The notes under the pieces are model-generated. The model had not been told where the DNA came from. It made no database searches and saw nothing but the letters and a program-made list of their open reading frames with translations. Source: Syntrophus sp. (in: bacteria) (GTDB lineage Bacteria > Desulfobacterota > Syntrophorhabdia > Syntrophorhabdales > Syntrophorhabdaceae). From it: a stretch of DNA of 64,000 nucleotides. The stretch spans positions 1 to 64,000 of the forward strand of contig PNOF01000005.1 in the NCBI GenBank assembly GCA_013824645.1, given 5' to 3'. Of the stretch, positions 1 through 8,280 are shown piece by piece; within the stretch, counting starts at the first letter, position 1, and the number at the start of each line of letters is the position of its first letter. Position numbers and translations under genes: made by a program.

Positions 1-385
1 CGATGCCTATCAGCATATCTTTCTTTGCATTGCCCTCAACGATGAAGTCTTCAAATAGTTTCGATTTCATGTGAAAACTGAAATTGTTTCTTATGTAATC
101 AATGATATGGAGTACTTCGTCATTCCGGTAGTTTCTCGTTCTGGCATCGTATTCATTCAGTGTTTGTTTTAACTGCTTTTTGTCAGAAAGTGGTTCCAGT
201 ACCTTGAATAGGTTGTTGAAGAATTCTTTCGTTGCTTCTTTGAATAGACCTGCCATCACTGCGTATATTTCCACTTGGGAACGAAGCTGAAAAACCCTAT
301 CCTTCTCGTCTTTCGTGCTAAGCAAAAGGGTCATTTGAAACCGTAAGGCGTTTATGATTCGCAGCAGCTGCACAAAAGCAATCAT
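1..385 (-). CDS. Partial hypothetical protein (3' end beyond window)
   Basis: I translated this minus-strand reading frame by hand; it is open from an ATG at 385 to the window edge (128 codons), so its C terminus is missing. The product starts MIAFVQLLRIINALRF and continues as a mostly alpha-helical, charged soluble protein (for example KDEKDRVFQLRSQVEIY). An in-frame TGA lies a few codons upstream, and no other ATG is available, which fixes the start. I do not recognise the family. It is the first ORF downstream of the attC-like site at 499-556 and in the same direction, which fits a cassette ORF. Confidence 0.5.
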   Translation of the reverse strand, partial: MIAFVQLLRIINALRFQMTLLLSTKDEKDRVFQLRSQVEIYAVMAGLFKEATKEFFNNLFKVLEPLSDKKQLKQTLNEYDARTRNYRNDEVLHIIDYIRNNFSFHMKSKLFEDFIVEGNAKKDMLIGI

Positions 386-498
386 TTCATGCTTTCTTCA
401 GATTGTTCTGCCCCTGCATCGTTAGAAGGAGTTCAAAACGCGAAACTGATTGTTCACTCATTCTGTAACCACCTCATGGAATTGTCTTCAATTCTTCT

Positions 499-556
499 GC
501 TCATAACGCTGAGTTGAGCCGGAGCGTAAGCGATCGGCTCCAACGTCTTGTTGGGC
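499..556 (-). other. attC-like integron recombination site
   Basis: Read on the minus strand it has an attC layout: outer box GCCCAAC, a 5-nt spacer AAGAC, GTTGGAGCCG, a 13-nt terminal loop, CGGCTCAAC, a 5-nt spacer TCAGC, and an outer box starting GTTATGA. The two inner boxes pair perfectly over 9 bp except for one extra G in the left arm, the extrahelical base typical of attC sites. It lies about 60 bp after the stop of the membrane protein at 620-1291, the place expected for a cassette attC. The outer R' box is imperfect (two extra bases), and no integrase or attI is in the window. Confidence 0.55.
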
Positions 557-619
557 AATGGGTTACGCAATACCTTTTCTCCCTTCTCCGTGCCTGACTT
601 CTTTAGTTTCACTTGTTTT

Positions 620-1291
620 CTATTTCTCATTGGGCTTCATTACTGACGCTCTCCGTTTTACCCCATACTTTTTATCTATGTAGGTATCTATTCTCTCAAT
701 CTCTTGCTCTATTGATGGATTCTCCTGTTTCACGTTTAACAGCTCCACTTCCCGCAAGATACTCAAGCAGATGCGATAAGCCTTCCATTCTCTGTAGGTC
801 AGGCGTTCCGACCACGCGGGTAATGAAAACCCTGCTTTTTGCATTAACTGACGATGCGCTTCAAGATATTCATTGAGAATAGCTACGAGCTCTTCAGGGG
901 CAGCGGATTGAGCGTATTCTTTGAGTGATTTCAAATGTTCCATGGCTTCTCGCTTAATAGACTGCTCGTCTATTCTGTCACGTAACTCGGCGATATGATA
1001 AACATACCATACGGACAAACCACCCAATGCGAAGCCGAATAAACCAGAAAACCAGGCACTCACTGATCTAGCGAGAAAGGTGGTTAAACTCATAGCTCCT
1101 AACACCGAAACAGAACAAACGAAAATGAAAACCGTAGCAGCCATGAACAATGAGAGGTGAAGATGAACAGTAATTACATAATGTCGTATTCTCGCAGACA
1201 ACATGATGAAGAGAAAAACGACTACCGAAACGATACCGCACAAAGAAATCAATAGTTTTATGATCAGTTTAAGGGTGACGATATCCATCAC
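620..1291 (-). CDS. Hypothetical membrane protein with coiled C-terminal domain
   Basis: This 223-residue protein has three strongly hydrophobic stretches in the first 120 residues (around 8-30, 42-65 and 80-100), then a charged helical cytoplasmic part containing EHLKSLKEYAQSAAPEELV and a region rich in Glu and Lys. I do not recognise the family. It is followed by the attC-like site, so it may be an integron cassette ORF, which commonly encode unknown proteins. A short inverted repeat lies just upstream of its start. It appears unrelated to the biosynthetic operon to its right, from which about 530 bp separate it. Confidence 0.6.
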   Translation of the reverse strand: MMDIVTLKLIIKLLISLCGIVSVVVFLFIMLSARIRHYVITVHLHLSLFMAATVFIFVCSVSVLGAMSLTTFLARSVSAWFSGLFGFALGGLSVWYVYHIAELRDRIDEQSIKREAMEHLKSLKEYAQSAAPEELVAILNEYLEAHRQLMQKAGFSLPAWSERLTYREWKAYRICLSILREVELLNVKQENPSIEQEIERIDTYIDKKYGVKRRASVMKPNEK

Positions 1292-1312
1292 GATTTACGT
1301 GTCCCTACCAGA

Positions 1313-1346
1313 TAACTTTGTCCATAATTCCATGTGGGCAAAGTTA
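1313..1346. promoter_or_regulatory. Inverted repeat upstream of the membrane protein gene
   Basis: TAACTTTG and CAAAGTTA form a perfect 8-bp inverted repeat, extended by CC/GG, centred about 40 bp upstream of the start at 1291. Its position fits an operator, but no regulator is known. Confidence 0.3.
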
Positions 1347-1576
1347 CACCAAGATCCAGCGGATTGTATTAATTGTCCTTTAGCAAACCATAGGCCAATC
1401 ATGATCTAATCCCCTCTTAGCCGAACATATAATATACTGCATGCCGTGATTTCCGAAAATATTAGTATTTACTAAGAAAAATGTCAATCAATAATATAAA
1501 CTGGTTACGGAGGGATAATGTTAATTAAATAGCATAGATACCATTCATTTTAGAGAAATACTGACACTGCAACTTT

Positions 1577-1612
1577 TGCAACATATCATTAGCATACACA
1601 TGATATGTTGCA
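1577..1612. repeat. Perfect 13-bp inverted repeat with 10-nt loop
   Basis: The arms TGCAACATATCAT and ATGATATGTTGCA are perfect reverse complements separated by 10 nt. It lies beyond the 3' end of the biosynthetic operon. The stem is AT-rich and no T tract follows, so it is not a standard intrinsic terminator. It could be an operator or an RNA processing hairpin. A hairpin of the same dimensions occurs at 34758-34793. Confidence 0.6.
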
Positions 1613-1825
1613 TGCAGCAATTGCTGGAATATTGATCTTGGGATCAGGGTTTGAAGCGCTGGATAATCCCACTGACATATTACTATTTCTTAAGAAAAAG
1701 TCTTTTTTACAACCCGTCTTCCTGCATCAGGAAAGGTTGGTAGGAGCTTTCTGTATTTTCTACAAATTCATAACTGCCTTTTACATTTAAACTATGCAGA
1801 TTAAGACTTACCCGCCATTTGTTTC

Positions 1826-2902
1826 TCAGTTTCCTTTAATAAGACTGATTAATCCTGCCTCACCGGACCCGCTTATTTTTAAACAAGTAATGCGGTTTAC
1901 GTCAAGGGCTCTTTCATCACCCGTGCATGCTTGCGACGGAAAAATCATGCCTTGTTTAAACGATAAGGCAGCTATAGCCATATCGAAGGCCGGACCCATA
2001 GGAAGGCTTCCGTAGATAGGCGTGTAACATGCAAGCTGCACATTTTCAGGGAGATGTTCTTTATAGTATTTTCCACACTGCTTGTGGCCGTCTGCACCAA
2101 TAAAAAGAAGTGCGTCTTTGGGGATTTCCAAAGGACTTCTATCACATCTGTTTATTATTACATCTTCAATACAACCATATGGCGAGACGCCTTCGTCAGC
2201 CCTGGTAAGCAGAAAGAAGGCCGCACCCTCACCGGGGATTCCAGTCTGAAGGTCAAATTCAAAAGGTTTCATCTCGTGGTCAGCAGTGGCTTTCTCGCCG
2301 AAAAAGCGGTGCCAGAAATATCCCAGTTCATCGTGGTACTCATCAACAGCTCCGAAGAGGACTGAATCGACCTTGCCTTCTTCGAGCCAGAGTGAAGCGG
2401 CAATGAGGGCTGACGGGACAGACATTTCGAGTTGACCCACCGTAAGCCCCGGGCCTGTTATATTAAGTAATATGGAGATATTAGCAGCGGCGGCATTCTG
2501 AACAGAATTAGAGAAGGAGGTCGGTGAGGAGAGGCCATCTCCATCATGAATAAACGTATCGAGAAATACTAATGTGGCGCGGCCCGGGCCATATCCCGAG
2601 GCGATGATGATACCCATTCGTGATCGGTCCTCGTCGAGTCTGCCCGCGTCCTCAAGGGCAAGGTACGCGCCAAGAAGGGCCATCCGGGAATAATGGTCCA
2701 CACGTCTGAGCGCCCTCTTGTTGAGAAAGTATTCAAGTCTTGAGGTGTCCGCGAGGTACGCGGGCATTTCACAAGGCCCCTGGGCGGTTTTCACCACAAC
2801 ATGTTTCGTTTTATGGTCCCCGCTGGAAAGGGCGGCGTTCAGCGCTTCCAACCCGCAGCCAAAACCGCCAACTGCACCAACACCTCGAATGGCAAGCTTC
2901 AT
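1826..2902 (-). CDS. Catalytically dead ketosynthase (chain-length-factor-like)
   Basis: This 358-residue protein has the thiolase/ketosynthase fold by similarity to its upstream neighbour, but all three catalytic residues are lost. Where active enzymes read NACSSG it has LEMSV, the HGTGT loop is replaced by FIGADG, and KGYTGHTLG by PIYGSLPMG. It overlaps the preceding active ketosynthase gene by 4 bp (ATGA), so the two are translationally coupled. By analogy with KS/CLF pairs of type II polyketide synthases and aryl-polyene systems, it probably forms a heterodimer with the 2899-4110 product and shapes the pocket that sets chain length. It is the last gene of the long operon. Confidence 0.8.
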   Translation of the reverse strand: MKLAIRGVGAVGGFGCGLEALNAALSSGDHKTKHVVVKTAQGPCEMPAYLADTSRLEYFLNKRALRRVDHYSRMALLGAYLALEDAGRLDEDRSRMGIIIASGYGPGRATLVFLDTFIHDGDGLSSPTSFSNSVQNAAAANISILLNITGPGLTVGQLEMSVPSALIAASLWLEEGKVDSVLFGAVDEYHDELGYFWHRFFGEKATADHEMKPFEFDLQTGIPGEGAAFFLLTRADEGVSPYGCIEDVIINRCDRSPLEIPKDALLFIGADGHKQCGKYYKEHLPENVQLACYTPIYGSLPMGPAFDMAIAALSFKQGMIFPSQACTGDERALDVNRITCLKISGSGEAGLISLIKGN

Positions 2903-4110
2903 GACAAACCTCTATCGATTCCGAAAGCAAGGACCGCGTTATGACCGCCAAATGCAAGAGATTCCGACAGCGCCACCGGTCCTTTTACCACCATTTCAGT
3001 ATCCGCCGGAGTGACCGGCAGATCAGGATCTGGTGTTGAGAATCCCGCGTTCCGTGGTATTCTGCCCATCTCAAGACATGCCACGCTAAAGACTGCCTCG
3101 ATCGCGCCCGCGGCCCCGAGGGTATGTCCTGTGTAACCCTTTGTGGAGAGAAACGGGACACCCGGTAACATATCTGCAAGAACCATAGACTCTGTCCTGT
3201 CATTGTCCGGTGTGCCTGTACCGTGGGCATTCACGAAGGCAATATTGTCTGTGGTAATATTGCCCAGCGCTATGGCCTCTCCAATGGCCCGTCTGAGCCC
3301 TCGTCCCTCGGGATGAGGGGCAGTGAAGTGATACGCGTCGCAGGAAGCGCCATAGCCAAGAACAAAAGCGCGCGCTTTCTTATTCCGGGAGCGCCTTGAG
3401 TTTTCAGATTCAAGAACAAGTATGGCCGCGCCCTCACCAAGGTTAAGGCCTTTTCGTTCTTTATCAAAGGGCTTACAAGGGGAATCGTCGGCAATCATCA
3501 ACGATATGAATCCATTATAGGTAACGTGGCAGAGTTCATCGGTACCACCGGCAAGTACAATGTCGCAGAGGCCCGCTTTAATCCAGGAGGCGCCGAGACC
3601 TATTGCGTCGGTACCGGAAGAACATGCATTGACAACGGTCTGGCAGGGCCCGCAGAGATCAAACTCGCGTGCGATAACCGCCGCCGGATTACTGTTCAGG
3701 AGCCTGATGATCTGGACCATATCGGGTTGTTCCCCTTTGAGATATTGCCGGTAGAAATCCTCGTTATTCATGGTAGTGCCTACGGTTGTGCCTACACAGA
3801 CACCAACACGCTGACCGCGCATGGTCTCCAGCTCCTGGTCAAGTCCGGCGTTACTGATAGCCTCATGGGCGGCAAAGAGGGCAAGCCTTCCTGTCCGTGT
3901 TATGTCCGTGATACCACGCGGTTCCAGTGACATGAGGTCATTTGACACCTCAAAGACCGGATAGGAAATACTGTGACTGGAGGTAAACCGCAGCGGTAGC
4001 GCGGGGTCTTTGCGTTCCCTGAAAAGAGCGTCCATGCATTCTCCGACAGTATCGCCGGGGGCGCATATGCAACCCATGCCTGTTATGGCAACAGGGAATG
4101 GACCACTCAT
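2899..4110 (-). CDS. Beta-ketoacyl-ACP synthase II (FabF-like)
   Basis: This 403-residue protein has the complete Cys-His-His set: nucleophile in NACSSGTD near residue 163, AHGTGTPDND, and KGYTGHTLGAAGA. It should extend an ACP-bound acyl chain with malonyl-ACP by decarboxylative Claisen condensation in the cytoplasm. It overlaps the ACP gene upstream (4107-4110) and the dead partner downstream (2899-2902), forming an ACP-KS-CLF cassette. This arrangement indicates a dedicated chain-building pair rather than the housekeeping FabF. The length is normal for the family. Confidence 0.9.
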   Translation of the reverse strand: MSGPFPVAITGMGCICAPGDTVGECMDALFRERKDPALPLRFTSSHSISYPVFEVSNDLMSLEPRGITDITRTGRLALFAAHEAISNAGLDQELETMRGQRVGVCVGTTVGTTMNNEDFYRQYLKGEQPDMVQIIRLLNSNPAAVIAREFDLCGPCQTVVNACSSGTDAIGLGASWIKAGLCDIVLAGGTDELCHVTYNGFISLMIADDSPCKPFDKERKGLNLGEGAAILVLESENSRRSRNKKARAFVLGYGASCDAYHFTAPHPEGRGLRRAIGEAIALGNITTDNIAFVNAHGTGTPDNDRTESMVLADMLPGVPFLSTKGYTGHTLGAAGAIEAVFSVACLEMGRIPRNAGFSTPDPDLPVTPADTEMVVKGPVALSESLAFGGHNAVLAFGIDRGLS

Positions 4111-4361
4111 CGGGGCATCCTTTCTTCTATATACGCGGCGAGAGTATTGATGGAACGGAAGGCTTCGCGGCCCTCATCAAGACTCTTTATCTCAACGCCA
4201 AAATGTTTTTCCAGAAGAACAACGATCTCGACAGCATCGAGCGAATCGAGGCCCAGACCTTCACCAAAGAGGGGCGCATCGTCTTCGATTTCTTCAGGGC
4301 TGATTTCTTCCAGGTTCAGCTCTTCAACAATAATCTTTTTCAATTGCTCTTTGACAGTCAT
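4107..4361 (-). CDS. Acyl carrier protein
   Basis: This 84-residue acidic protein has the phosphopantetheine attachment motif GLDSLDAVEIV, with the Ser to be modified, within a typical four-helix ACP pattern. It should carry intermediates for the KS/CLF pair encoded immediately downstream, with which it overlaps by 4 bp. It is one of three ACPs in the locus (others at 19109 and 36901). It closely resembles the DSLDAVEIV segment of the 36901 ACP, which suggests that these two serve similar partners. Confidence 0.92.
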   Translation of the reverse strand: MTVKEQLKKIIVEELNLEEISPEEIEDDAPLFGEGLGLDSLDAVEIVVLLEKHFGVEIKSLDEGREAFRSINTLAAYIEERMPR

Positions 4362-4380
4362 ATACTAACCTTCCTTTATT

Positions 4381-4432
4381 CAGTTTCTGGGGCTCGCGTC
4401 GCCCCCTCCAGCGGCAAAGCCACTGGAGCCTT
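4381..4432 (-). repeat. Hairpin repeat with conserved GGCGAC tail, copy 1
   Basis: On the minus strand the sequence is a hairpin (CTCCAGTGGC, loop, GCCGCTGGAG) followed by GGGGGCGACGCGAGCCCC. The same layout, stem ending TGGAGG then GGCGAC then an A/G-rich CCCC segment, occurs twice more at 55031 and 55138. It lies in the 297-bp gap between the ACP and the acyltransferase genes. A separate GC-rich 6-bp hairpin (GCCCGC TGT GCGGGC) sits next to it at 4441-4455. Confidence 0.5.
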
Positions 4433-4481
4433 CCCTTCTCGCCCGCTGTGCGGGCTGTTTGTGTTTACTGTTACGTTTTTA

Positions 4482-4545
4482 CTATTCACTATTCATTATC
4501 GACTATTCACTGTCTCTTTGCCATTCACCATTTACGATTCACGAG
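4482..4545. repeat. Heptameric tandem repeat tract
   Basis: Degenerate 7-bp units follow each other: CTATTCA, CTATTCA, TTATCGA, CTATTCA, then decaying units such as TTCACCA and TTCACGA. Similar heptads recur at 4640-4668, 43335-43365 and 56748-56775, and an in-frame version is found inside the kinase gene near 61740. Confidence 0.65.
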
Positions 4546-4639
4546 TACCCTATGCTTCATATACGGTTTTTTTCCTCTTCCATCGTCCTTCGTCCTAGTC
4601 CCACCGCTTCAGCGGGACGGTCGTCCATCGGTCTTTTAC

Positions 4640-4668
4640 ACTATTCACTATCGACCATTCACTGTCTT
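4640..4668. repeat. Heptameric tandem repeat tract overlapping acyltransferase stop
   Basis: The units CTATTCA, CTATCGA, CCATTCA match the tract at 4482. The stop codon and the last residues of the acyltransferase gene (4659) lie inside this tract, so the repeat has supplied the end of that reading frame. Confidence 0.6.
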
Positions 4669-5594
4669 CCGCTATTCTCCCACATATCGAAAAAATTAAA
4701 AAACTGGTACGGATAACGTTCCGTGTACGATTCGAGAGTTTCGGCAAACTGCACAACATAGGGATAGAATTCCTTTTCCGATTTTCCAAGGTGTGAGGGG
4801 ACCCGTATTACCCTGTCGAGTGTCATTTCATAGCTGCCTGTGCCGCTTTTATGAGAAAAGAGAATGACAATAGGTGCGCCTGTCGCTGAAGCAAGCTTAA
4901 AGGCGCTGAAGGGGAGGCGGACTTTTCCTCCAAGAAAATTTACAGAAGCAGTTTTCCTGTCGCTGCCAAAAACCCTGTCACCCATGATAGAAAGGACCTC
5001 GCCTTTTTTGAGGACTTCCATCATCTCCAGCACGCCGCCCATGTAACCAAGAGGATCAATAATGTGAAAAGGCTTTGAAACGCCGGTGTGTTCATAATAG
5101 TGCAGGTCCAGGTCCCCCTCTTCACGGTGGAGCAGAAGACTGACCGGGGTATTGAGTGAGCGCAATTGCGCCATTGCTGCCTGCCAGCAGCCCACATGCG
5201 CGGTGAGCAATATCACGCCGTGCCCTTCATGGATCAATTTGAACAAACCCCCTAAATCATTGGAGGTAATGGTAATGTATTCGGGTCCCCTGATTCCGAT
5301 TGCCGCCCTGTCGATCAATGCCTTTCCGAGATCAACATAGATGCGATAACAGTGGAATAGTTTTTTGAAGGGGTTTTTTGTTTTAAACCTCCGTATGAGA
5401 TAGTAATCTGCCTTTTTTCTGATAGCAGGTCTGAAAAGAGTATAGTATAGAGCAACGCAATTGAGGAGCGCATACGACACTCCTCTCCCGCCATATCTGA
5501 TAAGGAAATAAAATATGTTGTGCTGGAAACTTGAGCCAATACTACTACTGGTCCACTGTGGACGATCTTCTCGTGCGCTTGGTTCCTTATGCAT
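4659..5594 (-). CDS. LpxL/HtrB-type lysophospholipid acyltransferase
   Basis: This 311-residue protein resembles the LpxL/LpxM family of membrane-associated acyltransferases that move an acyl chain from ACP to a lipid or sugar acceptor. The family block TAHVGCWQ corresponds to the usual HxGNWE motif; here the acidic residue of the HX4(D/E) dyad is Gln, which may lower or change activity. MGDRV and the segment around FLGG are also family-like. A hydrophobic stretch near residues 28-52 probably anchors it to the inner membrane. It overlaps the glycosyltransferase gene by 8 bp; in aryl-polyene loci these two activities are often adjacent or fused, supporting attachment of the product to a membrane lipid. 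Confidence 0.82.
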   Translation of the reverse strand: MHKEPSAREDRPQWTSSSIGSSFQHNIFYFLIRYGGRGVSYALLNCVALYYTLFRPAIRKKADYYLIRRFKTKNPFKKLFHCYRIYVDLGKALIDRAAIGIRGPEYITITSNDLGGLFKLIHEGHGVILLTAHVGCWQAAMAQLRSLNTPVSLLLHREEGDLDLHYYEHTGVSKPFHIIDPLGYMGGVLEMMEVLKKGEVLSIMGDRVFGSDRKTASVNFLGGKVRLPFSAFKLASATGAPIVILFSHKSGTGSYEMTLDRVIRVPSHLGKSEKEFYPYVVQFAETLESYTERYPYQFFNFFDMWENSGRQ

Positions 5595-6768
5595 TCTTAA
5601 CAGCTCTTTTCTTTTTCAGAGCAAAGGTAAGGACATAGATAATGCCACCGATGAAGAGACCCATAAGCGGCCCGAGGACAAGGGCGCCGATGATCCATTC
5701 AAAAATTCTTTCCAGACCCTGATATCCGAGAGTCTTCAGGGAAATCTCCGTGAGAAACCTCCCGTGACGGATAAAGTAACCAACCTCAATGCAGAGTGCC
5801 GGGACAATAGGGGGATTACAGAGCTGACTGGTCCCGAGGGCAGCATATTTGTTGAGGCGAAAAAAATTGGCTGTACCGAGGATAACCAGTGCCTGGCAAG
5901 CAATAAGCGGCAGAGCGCCGAGAAAAACACCGAGGCCGCCCGATACAGCCAGCCTTTTCGGCGACACGTGCTTACTGAGGAGGATCCTCAGTGATTCCAC
6001 GGGTCGGAGGATGGTTATTCTTGATATATCGTCTTGTTCCTGCACGAACCACCTGTGCGGTACAGGCATGATAGCCCGTATGGTGAGACGTGTATTGAGG
6101 ATGGTAAGGGCAAGGTTGTCCATGAAGGGGCGGAAGTGGGAAATACGTTTGTCTGGTTCAGGATAATGGACGGAAATATCGACTTCCTTCAGCGTTATCC
6201 CTGCCCAGGCGGCTTTCACCAATACCTCTACCTCAAAGGAATATCGCTTATCGCGGAGCTTCAACCATTCCAGGAGGATGACCGGGTAGGCACGGAAACC
6301 GCTCTGGGTGTCTTTCAAGGAACAACCTGTCTGTACCCTGACCCAGAAATTGGAAAAACTCCTGCCAAACCGTGATGAAAAAGGAACGGTTTTACTGTTA
6401 AAAATCCTTTTTCCTACTACAATGGCCAGCGGTTTTTTTCGGATTACAGGAATGAACCGTGAAACATCGGCAGGATCATGCTGTCCGTCAGCGTCGATGG
6501 TAATAATATGGGACATGCCAAGTCTTCGCGCTTCCTCTGCTGCAGTTAAGATTGCCGCACCTTTTCCCCTGTTTTGTTCGTGGCGGATAAACAGGACCGG
6601 AAGATCCCGGATTGCCTCTGCGCTGCCGTCATCACTGCCGTCATCAATAACAAGAACATCGATACTGACGGCAAGGGCGCGTGTCACAACATCTCTCAGC
6701 GTCCCGGCATGGTTATAGACAGGGATCACAATGAGTGGTTTTATCTTTTCTATTCCTGGTTCATTCAT
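5587..6768 (-). CDS. Family 2 glycosyltransferase with C-terminal DUF2062 membrane domain
   Basis: The N-terminal part (about 10-235) is a GT-A fold glycosyltransferase: VIPVYNHAGTL, VLVIDDGSDDGS, and the metal-binding IDADGQHDPAD, with TQSGFRAY as acceptor-side motif. Residues about 265-385 form a hydrophobic DUF2062-like module containing several membrane segments. It should transfer a sugar from a nucleotide or polyprenyl donor to a lipid carrier at the inner membrane. It overlaps the acyltransferase downstream by 8 bp and the radical SAM gene upstream by 4 bp. Combined with the acyltransferase it suggests a glycolipid head group for the acyl product. Confidence 0.87.
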   Translation of the reverse strand: MNEPGIEKIKPLIVIPVYNHAGTLRDVVTRALAVSIDVLVIDDGSDDGSAEAIRDLPVLFIRHEQNRGKGAAILTAAEEARRLGMSHIITIDADGQHDPADVSRFIPVIRKKPLAIVVGKRIFNSKTVPFSSRFGRSFSNFWVRVQTGCSLKDTQSGFRAYPVILLEWLKLRDKRYSFEVEVLVKAAWAGITLKEVDISVHYPEPDKRISHFRPFMDNLALTILNTRLTIRAIMPVPHRWFVQEQDDISRITILRPVESLRILLSKHVSPKRLAVSGGLGVFLGALPLIACQALVILGTANFFRLNKYAALGTSQLCNPPIVPALCIEVGYFIRHGRFLTEISLKTLGYQGLERIFEWIIGALVLGPLMGLFIGGIIYVLTFALKKKRAVKNA

Positions 6769-8237
6769 TGCTTTTTCGGCTCTTTTCGGGCATCGGCAAT
6801 TCGTTTATTTGTGAATGCAAATCGGATGAATCCTCCTATATTTATCAGAAACCGCTTCCAGCTATCGGGGGAACGCCAGATCATAGCAATAAAGTCCAGA
6901 AGTACTTTGGGGCGCATAAAGTGTTTCTGGTAGAACCTTACAAAGAGTTTTTCCATACGTTCTTCAGTCATTCCCCGTGGGATAAAGAGGAAATGCATGC
7001 AGTCCATCCTTTCCCAGTCTTCTTCAAAGGTGCCAAGCTCGTGGGCATTTTCATAGAGGGGCGTACCCGGAAAAGGGGTAAATTTGGATACATTTATGTC
7101 ATCAATGGGTAATGAGAAGACATAATCCATGCTCTTTCTGATGCTCGACTCGGTTTCGCCGGGCAGACCCATCATGAGGAGTCCCTTAACGCGGATACGG
7201 GCTTTATGTATCAGATGTATCTTTTCTGCAAGCATCTCAAGATTCGGGTTTTTCCGGTGTTGAGCAAGAAGGTCCTCATCACCCGTCTCCACTCCGAGAC
7301 TGATCATCCAGCATCCGGCCTCTTTCATCAGCCTTGCCAGATTGAGATCAATATGCTCCGCCCTCACCGCACAGTTAAAGGTCATCCTGAGGGGCTTATC
7401 GATCATCAAACGGGTGAAGGCTTCAACCCTTTTGCGGTTAAAGGTAAACTGGTCATCATAGAAGTTGATGTGGCGGATATGAAAACGGTCCTTGAGGTAT
7501 TTCAGGTGTTCGTAGAGATATTCCGCGGAATTATACCGGAAGCTGTTCCCGAAGACGGAACGGTCGCAGTAACTGCACGCGTAAGGACATCCACGGCTCG
7601 ATATACAACTTGAGTTGGGGACCCGTGGATAATTGAAGATGGGTAGACTGTATGCGTGAGGATAGCCATCGAGTTTTTCATAAGCGGGAAACGGGAGGGT
7701 ATCGAGTTCGATACTTTTCGGGCGGTAGCCATTGAAGCGCGGGTTCCCTTCCCTGTCACGGTAGATAACACCATGAGGTGAAGATGTCTTATCTATTTCC
7801 CCATCGCAGGTGAGGAGTTCCTTCAGGGTCTCTTCTCCTTCACCTACCACGGCAAAATCTACTTCCGGAAAATCCGCGAGGATTTTTGTTTTCAGGGCCG
7901 ACACATGGGGGCCTCCAAAAACAGCCTTTATACCCGGCAGTATGCTTTTCGCCAGCGCCGTGATGCGCACTCCGTCGAGAAAACTTGATGTGGTGCAACT
8001 GAAACCGATAAAAGAGGGCATTTCCCTTGTCAGATACTCTCTGATGAAACGGTCTGAAAAAGGCTTGGCATAGCAGTCAACAATATCAGCATGCATATTT
8101 TCTTTTTTCAGATAGGCGGCTATGCTTGCCAGACCAAGGGGAGGCATGATATTGGCTATCCGTGAAACATCCTGTCCCGCGCTTTCCATCTTGTAACCAA
8201 GGGGATGGACGAGGATGATTTTATTTGATTTCAGCAT
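6765..8237 (-). CDS. B12-binding radical SAM protein 1
   Basis: Residues about 1-150 form a cobalamin-binding domain (PPLGLASIAAYL, GGPHVSALKTK, VVGEGEETL); the radical SAM core follows with the cluster-binding CPYACSYC at Cys217, 221 and 224. The C-terminal part is the family-typical segment seen in BchE and hopanoid-methylase relatives. Such enzymes methylate, cyclise or rearrange unactivated carbons. It is the first of three adjacent B12 radical SAM genes inside a fatty acid synthase operon, so an acyl-ACP or acyl lipid is the likely substrate. The exact reaction cannot be told from the sequence. GGPHVSA lacks the DxHxxG cobalt-ligating motif, as is common in class B enzymes. Confidence 0.85.
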   Translation of the reverse strand: MLKSNKIILVHPLGYKMESAGQDVSRIANIMPPLGLASIAAYLKKENMHADIVDCYAKPFSDRFIREYLTREMPSFIGFSCTTSSFLDGVRITALAKSILPGIKAVFGGPHVSALKTKILADFPEVDFAVVGEGEETLKELLTCDGEIDKTSSPHGVIYRDREGNPRFNGYRPKSIELDTLPFPAYEKLDGYPHAYSLPIFNYPRVPNSSCISSRGCPYACSYCDRSVFGNSFRYNSAEYLYEHLKYLKDRFHIRHINFYDDQFTFNRKRVEAFTRLMIDKPLRMTFNCAVRAEHIDLNLARLMKEAGCWMISLGVETGDEDLLAQHRKNPNLEMLAEKIHLIHKARIRVKGLLMMGLPGETESSIRKSMDYVFSLPIDDINVSKFTPFPGTPLYENAHELGTFEEDWERMDCMHFLFIPRGMTEERMEKLFVRFYQKHFMRPKVLLDFIAMIWRSPDSWKRFLINIGGFIRFAFTNKRIADARKEPKKQ

Positions 8238-8280
8238 TATTTTCCTTTGGCATGGCCCATAGAGCGCTCTCCGCTATACG

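Larger units (their letters stand above)
1292..1825. other. Intergenic region without a convincing gene
   Basis: AT-rich spacer between the start of the membrane protein and the end of the large minus-strand biosynthetic operon. It holds the inverted repeats at 1313-1346 and 1577-1612. The ORFs listed at 1605-1790 and 1203-1409 have no recognisable features or ribosome binding sites and are treated as spurious. Confidence 0.6.

Noticed and set aside
1605-1790. 61-codon plus-strand ORF near the 13-bp inverted repeat
   Set aside because: Hydrophobic composition without a family, no ribosome site, and it starts within the repeat arm.
4482-4668. CRISPR array
   Set aside because: The repeats are 7 bp and contiguous, without spacers, and no cas genes are present in the window.
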